Source: an uncultured Clostridia bacterium (GTDB lineage Bacteria; Bacillota_A; Clostridia; Peptostreptococcales; Anaerovoracaceae). Taken from it: a stretch of DNA of 8,694 nucleotides. Each line of letters begins with the position of its first letter. Position 1 is the first letter of the stretch. Where the stretch lies: the NCBI GenBank assembly GCA_946645735.1, contig CAMPCK010000028.1:1-8694 (forward strand), written 5' to 3'. Below are positions 1 to 5,102 of the stretch, piece after piece. Under the pieces are notes generated by a model. The model worked only from the letters and a program-made list of their open reading frames with translations, was not told the DNA's origin and searched no databases. The position numbers were made by a program, and so were the translations under genes.

Positions 1-248
1 CGCTGTTCAACGTAGGAGTTATCCTCTTCGGACTGGTGGTGCTTTTCCATCTGGTGACTCTGCCCGTTGAACTTAATGCATCAAAGCGCGCCCTCAGCCA
101 GATGATAACCCTGGGAATAGTGGATGAGGAAGAGCAGGCAGCTGCAAAGAAAGTTCTTACAGCTGCAGCCATGACTTACGTGGCGGCCCTTGCAACGGCT
201 ATAGCCAACATGCTGAGACTGATCGCTATCAGAGGAAGAAGAAACTGA
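1..248 (+). CDS. Zinc metallopeptidase, YugP family (C-terminal part)
   Basis: Only the last 81 codons are in the window; the reading frame begins at base 3 and stops with TGA at 246-248. The tail starts in a hydrophobic stretch (LFNVGVILFGLVVLFHLVTL), followed by the segment LPVELNASKRA and then an acidic/Ala-rich stretch leading to KKVLTAAAMTYVAALATAI, a second hydrophobic segment, and a basic end RGRRN. This order (membrane helix, LPVEFNAS-like motif, KVL.AAA.TYVA helix) is characteristic of the neutral zinc metallopeptidases of the YugP family (Pfam Zn_peptidase_2), which are integral membrane proteins. The HExxH zinc site lies upstream of the window and cannot be checked. A terminator follows 9 bases after the stop, so this is the last gene of its transcription unit. 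Family assignment is by recognition of the C-terminal motifs only. Confidence 0.85.
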   Translation, partial: LFNVGVILFGLVVLFHLVTLPVELNASKRALSQMITLGIVDEEEQAAAKKVLTAAAMTYVAALATAIANMLRLIAIRGRRN

Positions 249-256
249 TCTTTTGT

Positions 257-282
257 CCCGCGTTTTTTGCGCGGGATTTTTT
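257..282 (+). terminator. Factor-independent terminator after the metallopeptidase gene
   Basis: A perfect 6-bp GC stem (CCCGCG at 257-262 with CGCGGG at 270-275) closes a T-rich 7-base loop and is followed by ATTTTTT. It sits 9 bases after the stop codon of the upstream gene. The stem is short but entirely G/C and the T-run is good. Confidence 0.82.
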
Positions 283-292
283 GCAAATAAAT

Positions 293-297
293 GGAGG
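293..297 (+). promoter_or_regulatory. Ribosome binding site fixing the amidohydrolase start
   Basis: GGAGG lies 6 bases upstream of the ATG at 304. It decides for this ATG over an in-frame TTG at 253, which falls in the terminator region. Confidence 0.85.
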
Positions 298-303
298 ACT
301 AGT

Positions 304-1500
304 ATGATACTTTTTAAAAATGCAAGACTTGTAAGTGAGCTTACTGAAGGCTTTGATGGAGAGCTGGCGGACGTGCTGGTCTCCGATGACGATAAGATCG
401 CGGACATTCAGGAGGCGGGCACCATCGACTGCGGGCCTGACTGCCGCGTGGTGGACTGCGGAGGGGACACGCTCCTTCCGGGATTTTTTGATATGCATGT
501 GCACCTTGCCATGGACAGCCTGGACTTTCTGCCTTATGCCACCAGGGCTCCCGAGGATCACTGGGCGGAGGTCTATCACTTCGCGCGCGAGATGCTGAAA
601 CAGGGTTACACCACCATCCGCGAAGCAGGGGATGCATATAACGTGGTGAAGGGCGTAAGGGACGCACAGAAAAACGGCTACATTAACGTGCCGGACATCC
701 TGAGTTCCGGCCAGATCCTGACGCCGTCCGAAAGAGGAAACGACACCTTTGGTCCCATGTATGCTGTCTGCGACGGACCCATGGAAGTCCGTAAGGCAGC
801 CCGCCACCAGCTGGAACTGGGAAACGACGTCATAAAATATATGGTTACCGGTGCTTTCCTTAACGAGGGAGGAATCCCCGGGGAACTCATCACAACTGAG
901 GATGAGCTCAGGGAAGCTGTCCGCATCGCCAACATGAAAAGCACCCACGTCATGGGCCACGCCCACGGGGCTGAGGGAATCAAGCTGGCCATCAGGTGCG
1001 GCTTAAGGACCGTTGAGCACTGCAGCTTTATCGACGATGAAGCCATCGAGATGTTCAAGGCGACGGATGAATGCTTCATGGTGCCCACGGCTGCCATCGG
1101 CATCGCTGCCATGGATGAGGACTCAAATAATCTTACGGACAACATGATGGACAAGGCCAGGATGTACGAGCAGAAGGAAAAGGACTGCGTGAACCACGCT
1201 TACCGCGCTGGCCTCAAGATGGGCTTCGGCTCCGACATCGACAAGGCCAACTTCATGGCCCATCCCGGCATGGAGTTCTACGCAAGGCACGAGTGGTACG
1301 ACTTCGAGTATATCGACATCCTGAAGCAGGCCACGAAGAACTCCGCGGAGATCCTCAAGATGGATGACAGGAAGGGCACCATCAAGGTGGGAAAGAACGC
1401 CGAGCTGGTGCTGATCGCAGGAAAACCCGACATAGACATTAACGACATGAAAAAAATGCCTCGCTACGTTTACTTCCACGGCGAGCTCATTGAGAACTGA
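304..1500 (+). CDS. Metal-dependent amidohydrolase (imidazolonepropionase/prolidase-like)
   Basis: This 398-residue protein has the layout of the cytosolic amidohydrolase superfamily: an N-terminal beta-sandwich segment (about 1-57), a TIM-barrel hydrolase core (about 58-345) and a C-terminal strand region that completes the sandwich (KGTIKVGKNAELVLI near 358-371). The metal site is readable: HxH at H65 and H67 after LLPGFFD, a candidate carboxylated lysine K178 in VIKYMVTGAF, H219 in GHAHG, H239 in VEHC and D311 in GSD. This set matches the imidazolonepropionase-like branch that includes Xaa-Pro dipeptidases acting on Pro- or Arg-ended dipeptides and N-acyl amino acids. It should therefore hydrolyse a C-N bond in a small amide, dipeptide or cyclic amide, but the substrate cannot be read from sequence. 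The gene stands alone between two terminators; no promoter of good quality is visible in the 55-base gap, so it may start within the upstream gene or use read-through. Confidence 0.9.
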   Translation: MILFKNARLVSELTEGFDGELADVLVSDDDKIADIQEAGTIDCGPDCRVVDCGGDTLLPGFFDMHVHLAMDSLDFLPYATRAPEDHWAEVYHFAREMLKQGYTTIREAGDAYNVVKGVRDAQKNGYINVPDILSSGQILTPSERGNDTFGPMYAVCDGPMEVRKAARHQLELGNDVIKYMVTGAFLNEGGIPGELITTEDELREAVRIANMKSTHVMGHAHGAEGIKLAIRCGLRTVEHCSFIDDEAIEMFKATDECFMVPTAAIGIAAMDEDSNNLTDNMMDKARMYEQKEKDCVNHAYRAGLKMGFGSDIDKANFMAHPGMEFYARHEWYDFEYIDILKQATKNSAEILKMDDRKGTIKVGKNAELVLIAGKPDIDINDMKKMPRYVYFHGELIEN

Positions 1501-1512
1501 AAATGAAATTGC

Positions 1513-1540
1513 GGCGCTGCCCTCGGGCAGCGCCTTTTGC
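1513..1540 (+). terminator. Terminator of the amidohydrolase gene
   Basis: A 9-bp perfect stem (GGCGCTGCC at 1513-1521 with GGCAGCGCC at 1526-1534) has a 4-base loop CTCG and is followed by TTTTGCTT. It begins 13 bases after the stop. The right arm word GGGCAGCGCC occurs again at 1711-1720, in the repeat region downstream. Confidence 0.9.
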
Positions 1541-1729
1541 TTCTGTAGATATTTTGCGGGAATTGTTTGAATTATCGACCGATTAAGGCGCAGTTATAGC
1601 TTTTATCGACGAAACCTCTGCTTTTCAGGGGGTTTGGTAGATAAATCAATATATATTTGCAAAAAATCGACAGAACAGCTCTTAAATAATAGAAATATCG
1701 ACGGGACTCAGGGCAGCGCCGTGATAACG
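1541..1729. repeat. Decayed repeat region with ATCGAC words at 31- and 92-bp spacing
   Basis: No open reading frame with a ribosome site lies here. ATCGAC occurs four times, at 1574, 1605, 1666 and 1697, giving spacings of 31, 61 and 31. TAGATA occurs at 1546 and 1638. Each of these three word pairs (1546/1638, 1574/1666, 1605/1697) is exactly 92 bp apart, the same period as the clear tandem array that begins at 1730. Sequence between the words is AT-rich and not well conserved. GTAGAT is one base from GTCGAT, the reverse complement of ATCGAC. This may be an older, degenerate part of the array or a set of protein-binding sites; neither can be decided by eye. Confidence 0.5.
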
Positions 1730-1993
1730 GGTCTGTTCGGTGGACATTTTGGGGATTAGGGGAGAATTTTGATCAAAATAATTGCATTTCAAGAAAAATG
1801 TGAACGGAATGACCCTGAAAAGAGTCTTTCGGTGGACATTTTGCGGAATAGGGGAGAATTTTGATCAAAAAAATGCATTTTCAAGAAAAATGTGAACGGA
1901 ATGACCCTGGAAAGGGCCTTTCGGTGGACATTTTGCAGAATAGAGAAGAATTTTGATCAAAAAATTGCATTTTCAAGAAAAATGTGAACGGAA
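1730..1993. repeat. Tandem array of a 92-bp hairpin-bearing repeat (about 2.8 copies)
   Basis: TCGGTGGACATTTTG starts copies at 1737, 1829 and 1921, exactly 92 bp apart; the third copy ends after about 73 bases near 1993. The copies differ at scattered positions only. Each unit contains the palindrome TTTTGATCAAAA (1767-1778, 1859-1870, 1951-1962). Across unit boundaries lie inverted arms of 21 bases with a 6-base loop: 1795-1815 with 1822-1842, and 1887-1907 with 1914-1934, about 16 of 21 positions pairing in each. The array thus alternates a roughly 48-bp hairpin with a 44-bp AT-rich spacer, and ends in half hairpins at both edges. No protein is encoded. The layout resembles the mosaic of REP/BIME-type intergenic elements, but I do not recognise the family. 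Confidence 0.85.
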
Positions 1994-2020
1994 GCCGCCG
2001 CCCCCAGCCCAACCCACATA

Positions 2021-2052
2021 AAAAACCCGCCTTATCGCGAAGGCGGGTTTTT
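2021..2052. terminator. Bidirectional terminator
   Basis: A perfect 13-bp inverted repeat (2021-2033 with 2040-2052) has the core CCCGCCTT/AAGGCGGG and a 6-base loop. It is flanked by A-runs on the left and T-runs on the right, so it gives a stem plus U-tract on both strands. On the minus strand it ends the lipoprotein gene, 19 bases after its stop; on the plus strand it would stop transcription leaving the repeat region. Confidence 0.92.
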
Positions 2053-2071
2053 GATATTTATTCACTCTTGC

Positions 2072-2491
2072 TTAGTCGTCGAAGTTAGGTGCTACGGTGT
2101 AAATGAGATAGATGGTTTCACCGGGTTCAACCATTTTTTCTTCATAGAATCCGTTGATCTGGTTCTTGTCCTGGTCGCACATGAGCCAGAGAACGCCGTC
2201 AGCCATGAGGGCGGTGTGTCCGTCGATGGTTTCTACGAACATGTTGCTGTAGTTGGCGTCATCGATGAGGCCGGCTTCCTTGAGGGAATCTCTTAAGTTC
2301 ATGCCTGCGGGTACTTCGTAGGTGTACTCGGTTTCGTCCTGATCAACGAGGATAACAGTTGCAGTCTCAGCTGCGGCATCTCCTGATGCGGATTCATCTG
2401 CTGCGGGCTCTGTTCCTCCGCATGCTGTGAGCATGGAGATCACGAGAACCATGATAACTAATACTGAAAGGATACTGATATTCTTCTTCAT
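2072..2491 (-). CDS. Small secreted lipoprotein with a DUF4430-like domain
   Basis: The 139-residue protein begins with a lipoprotein signal: basic MKKN, a hydrophobic stretch (about 5-20) and the lipobox LTAC with the lipidated cysteine at C24. A 20-residue Ala/Ser/Asp/Glu-rich linker follows (26-43), as expected for tethering outside the membrane. The folded part (about 44-136) starts with a beta strand TATVILVDQDETEYTYEV, then PAGMNLRDSLKEAGL, then VLWLMCDQDKNQINGF and ends PGETIYLIYTV. That order (strand, 'sLrdaL' helix, W...vNG, closing GE.I.L.Y strand) resembles the DUF4430/transcobalamin C-terminal-like fold seen in surface-anchored Firmicutes proteins. Its ligand is unknown. It is a single-gene unit with its own promoter (2542-2570), a ribosome site AAGGAG 7 bases upstream and a terminator. 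Lipoprotein nature is nearly certain; the domain name is a looser match. Confidence 0.85.
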   Translation of the reverse strand: MKKNISILSVLVIMVLVISMLTACGGTEPAADESASGDAAAETATVILVDQDETEYTYEVPAGMNLRDSLKEAGLIDDANYSNMFVETIDGHTALMADGVLWLMCDQDKNQINGFYEEKMVEPGETIYLIYTVAPNFDD

Positions 2492-2498
2492 TTCTTTT

Positions 2499-2504
2499 CT
2501 CCTT
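2499..2504 (-). promoter_or_regulatory. Ribosome binding site of the lipoprotein gene
   Basis: On the minus strand AAGGAG lies 7 bases before the ATG (2491-2489), which supports this start. Confidence 0.85.
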
Positions 2505-2541
2505 AAGCAAATGCTGGTTTCCGATATTTAACTTTGTGTTC

Positions 2542-2570
2542 ATTATATAGCCGAAGGATTTGCAAGTCAA
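2542..2570 (-). promoter_or_regulatory. Sigma-A-type promoter for the lipoprotein gene
   Basis: On the minus strand TTGACT (2570-2565) and a perfect TATAAT (2547-2542) are separated by exactly 17 bases. The -10 lies about 50 bases upstream of the start codon, giving a leader of roughly 45 bases. Confidence 0.85.
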
Positions 2571-2587
2571 GAAAATATTCTCAAAAA

Positions 2588-2638
2588 TTTCTTAAAAGTC
2601 ATTGACATAGGGGTCCTGAATAGGATATATTTAAGAAA
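2588..2638. promoter_or_regulatory. Inverted repeat straddling the regulator promoter (possible operator)
   Basis: TTTCTTAAA (2588-2596) and TTTAAGAAA (2630-2638) form a perfect 9-bp inverted repeat. Its arms flank the rightward -35/-10 pair, with centres 42 bp apart, close to four helical turns. It lies in front of a predicted HTH regulator, so autoregulation is a natural idea, but the words are AT-rich and could arise by chance. Confidence 0.35.
2602..2631 (+). promoter_or_regulatory. Sigma-A-type promoter for the regulator-exporter operon
   Basis: A perfect TTGACA (2602-2607) is followed after 18 bases by TATATT (2626-2631), five of six matches to the -10 consensus. The start codon of the regulator is about 50 bases downstream. 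It diverges from the promoter of the lipoprotein gene. Confidence 0.78.
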
Positions 2639-2682
2639 AATAAGAAAAAATTCTCAATTCTGACAATAGAAAAGAGGCTGCC

Positions 2683-3321
2683 ATGAACAGAACACTGGAA
2701 GCATACAAAGGACTGATATCATTCTTAGGGGAAGCCCTCCCTGAGGAGTTTGATGCGGTCCTTTTTGATTTGACAGACAAAAGATTCCCGGTAATTGAGA
2801 AATCGGACTGGGGAAAGTCAGGCGAGGAGCTCATGCGGAAGGCCATCGCCGACAATCTGAAGAATGGTTTTACTGATGGACGGGATTTCGTACTGAATTC
2901 CATTACGGCCACCAAGGATAAAAGGCTCCTTAAAATGAACATTTTTTATATAAAGGAAGAGGGAAGACCTGTTGGCGCTCTTGTCCTCAATATGGAGATG
3001 GATTTCTTCTTAAGGATGAGCAGTTTCCTCAATAAAAGGCTCATGACAGAGAAAGATGGGGATTCTGTATATCTGTCAGGCATGCCATCTGATCCCAGAG
3101 CCAGACGGGCTGAGGGTCTGGATGCCATCGATTCAGTGATCAGAAGTTTCGGACCTCCGGCAGAGAAGATGACTCCAAGCGAAAGGAAAGAAGTATTCAT
3201 AGATATCTATGATACGGGAGTTTTCAAACTAAAGGGTGCGATCCCGAGGGCAGCTGAAGCTCTCAAGGTATCCGAAAAGACCATTTACAGATATCTTTCT
3301 GAAATCAAAAAGGGAAGATGA
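2683..3321 (+). CDS. YheO-type transcriptional regulator (PAS-like sensor plus HTH)
   Basis: This 212-residue protein has the two-part layout of the YheO family. The N-terminal part (about 5-115), with LISFLGEALPEEFDAVLFDL, GFTDGRDFV and GALVLNMEMD, is a YheO-like PAS sensor domain. The C-terminal part (about 160-208) begins with the LTPSER-like MTPSERKEV and ends with the helix-turn-helix GVFKLKGAIPRAAEALKVSE followed by KTIYRYLSEI; 'GvF.lkgAi..vA..L.vSe.TiYrYL' is the hallmark of this HTH (Pfam HTH_22). Characterised relatives include DauR, a regulator of D-arginine use in Pseudomonas; the ligand here is unknown. ATG 2683 is chosen because AGAGG lies 5 bases upstream and a strong promoter lies at 2602-2631. 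The ABC exporter gene starts 17 bases downstream, so it is the first gene of that operon and most likely its regulator. Confidence 0.88.
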   Translation: MNRTLEAYKGLISFLGEALPEEFDAVLFDLTDKRFPVIEKSDWGKSGEELMRKAIADNLKNGFTDGRDFVLNSITATKDKRLLKMNIFYIKEEGRPVGALVLNMEMDFFLRMSSFLNKRLMTEKDGDSVYLSGMPSDPRARRAEGLDAIDSVIRSFGPPAEKMTPSERKEVFIDIYDTGVFKLKGAIPRAAEALKVSEKTIYRYLSEIKKGR

Positions 3322-3338
3322 ATATACGGAGTTAAGAC

Positions 3339-5102
3339 GTGAAAGATCAGAAAACCATCGGCAAGGCCGAGATAAGACAAGTGAATCACAAGGGCATCTG
3401 GAAGCGGTTCTGGCATACCATAAGAGTCGCAAATATTCCCAGGGTGCTTCTTGCGGTATATATCATACTTACCATCATAGAAGGGCAGATCCTCATAAGA
3501 ATTCCGGAAGTGAACGGCAATTTCTTTGCGGGGGATGTGAGCACATCAAGCGTCGCTCTCTTTATAGGGCTTGAGCTCTTCAACACGCTTCTTACTCAGG
3601 GCGTCCTCTATGTGAACCACATCTTAAGATACAAGATGAACAGGAACCTGAGAAACTCTCTCTGGGGCAAGATCCTTAAGCTCAAGCCGAGCTACTATGA
3701 CAAGGTTTCCGCAAGTTCCCTCATCAGCCGTATTTCCGTTGACTCGGACGGAATAAACACCTTCGTGCTGGATGTAGTCCTGGAGCTTTTTATTCAGATC
3801 TACTACATGACACTTACTGTAAGGGAAATGAACAAGGTGAGTAAGGACGTGGGCTTCATGCTCCTTGGATTCCTTCCGCTGGTATTTCTCATTACCTTTA
3901 TCATAGGAAGACTGAACCTGAAGTTCCAGAGCGACATGAAGTACAAGCTCTCCGACCTCACCAATTATTTAAGCGAGATCATCTCGGTGCTTCCGCTTCT
4001 CAAGGCCATGAACCGCCAGGGCTATGAGTCCAGGCGCGGCAAGGAAGCCATCGATGAGTACTATAAATCAAACAGAAACGTCATCGCCCTTGATGTAGGA
4101 AGGGAGATCATCGGAACCCTTCAGGGCATGGGACCGGAGCTGGTCATCATCCTTATCGGTATCAGGTACCTGAATAACGGAACCTTTGATGCGGCAGCCT
4201 GGTACATGTTCTATATGTATGCCGGATCCTTCATTTCCTTCTGCAGCACCCTGGGCGGCATGTGGGAGCAGGCCAAGTCCGTACAGGGCCAGCTCAACAA
4301 GGTCTCCGACGTGCTCTTTGAAGAGGAGGAGTCCCTGGAGGCTTACGTGGATTCCATGGTGGATTCCGGAGACATCATCTTCGACCATGTGGATTTCGGC
4401 TACGAGGACAGCCTCGTTATAAAGGACGCCAGTTTCACCATTCCTGCAAAAAAGAATACGGCCCTTGTAGGCTTAAGCGGCGCAGGAAAATCCACTATCG
4501 TCAAGCTCATTGAAAGAATGTACGAGCCAAACGCCGGCCGCATCTTAATGGGCGGACACGAGATCGGTGAATATGGCATCAAGGACTGGAGAAATCACAT
4601 CTCCTACGTATCCCAGTCAACACCGCTTCTTTCGGGAAGCATCAGATACAATGTGACCTACGGCTTAAGGCGCGATGTCACGGACGAAGAAATAATGAAG
4701 GTCCTTAAGGACGTAAGGCTTGATGAATTCGTCTTAAGTTCCGATGAAGGCCTTGACCGTGAAGTGGGCCAGTTCGGTGAGAACCTCTCAGGAGGACAGA
4801 GACAAAAAATCTCCGTTGCGAGAGCCCTTCTTTCTGAAGCGGACATCCTTATACTGGATGAACCCACGGCCAGCCTGGACATTATCTCCACCAATGAGAT
4901 CATGCACGCCATCGAGACTATAAGAGGTGAGAGGACAGTCATCGTCATCACTCATGACGGCAAGCTCATCGGAGACTGCGATCACATCATCGCCCTCGAG
5001 GGAGACCACAAGATCACAGAGGGAACTCCTCTTGAGATGATCAAGCTCAGCAGCTTCGTGAGACAGCTTTCAGGAAAGGGAGGTGAAGCAGATGTCAGAT
5101 AA
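3339..5102 (+). CDS. ABC exporter half-transporter, permease plus ATPase (subunit 1)
   Basis: The 587-residue protein has a type-I ABC exporter membrane domain (about 30-320, with hydrophobic segments near 36-56, 72-92, 143-160, 170-190, 262-278 and 285-305) followed by an ATPase domain (345-580). ATPase motifs are intact: Walker A GLSGAGKST (378-386), Q-loop Q426, signature LSGGQ (483-487), Walker B ILILDEP with D507 and E508, D-loop SLD and switch histidine H539. It should move its cargo outward using ATP after pairing with the next gene's product. The start is GTG at 3339, 7 bases after GGAG (3328-3331) and 17 bases after the regulator's stop. Its last 11 bases overlap the second subunit gene. 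Substrate is unknown; there is no N-terminal peptidase domain, and multidrug, lipid or peptide cargo are all possible. Confidence 0.93.
   Translation: MKDQKTIGKAEIRQVNHKGIWKRFWHTIRVANIPRVLLAVYIILTIIEGQILIRIPEVNGNFFAGDVSTSSVALFIGLELFNTLLTQGVLYVNHILRYKMNRNLRNSLWGKILKLKPSYYDKVSASSLISRISVDSDGINTFVLDVVLELFIQIYYMTLTVREMNKVSKDVGFMLLGFLPLVFLITFIIGRLNLKFQSDMKYKLSDLTNYLSEIISVLPLLKAMNRQGYESRRGKEAIDEYYKSNRNVIALDVGREIIGTLQGMGPELVIILIGIRYLNNGTFDAAAWYMFYMYAGSFISFCSTLGGMWEQAKSVQGQLNKVSDVLFEEEESLEAYVDSMVDSGDIIFDHVDFGYEDSLVIKDASFTIPAKKNTALVGLSGAGKSTIVKLIERMYEPNAGRILMGGHEIGEYGIKDWRNHISYVSQSTPLLSGSIRYNVTYGLRRDVTDEEIMKVLKDVRLDEFVLSSDEGLDREVGQFGENLSGGQRQKISVARALLSEADILILDEPTASLDIISTNEIMHAIETIRGERTVIVITHDGKLIGDCDHIIALEGDHKITEGTPLEMIKLSSFVRQLSGKGGEADVR
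5078..5085 (+). promoter_or_regulatory. Ribosome binding site inside the upstream gene
   Basis: GGGAGGTG within the 3' end of subunit 1 is a near-perfect Shine-Dalgarno. It stands 8 bases (from GGAGG) before ATG 5092 but overlaps the in-frame GTG at 5083, so it selects the ATG as start. Confidence 0.82.

Noticed and set aside
229..966. 245-codon minus-strand frame opposite the amidohydrolase
   Set aside because: It is antisense to a gene with a complete metal-binding motif set, has no ribosome site or recognisable motif, and reads across the terminator.
1730..1993. CRISPR array
   Set aside because: The period is 92 bp, the spacers are alike between copies rather than unique, and no cas gene is present.
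1535..2020. Small protein genes in the repeat region
   Set aside because: Frames are short, start without ribosome sites and do not keep reading frame between repeat copies (92 is not a multiple of three).
2051..2296. Plus-strand frame opposite the lipoprotein gene
   Set aside because: It begins in the terminator and has no ribosome site; the minus-strand gene has promoter, ribosome site, signal peptide and terminator.
5083..5091. GTG at 5083 as start of exporter subunit 2
   Set aside because: This codon lies inside the Shine-Dalgarno sequence that serves ATG 5092 and has no ribosome site of its own at a usable distance.
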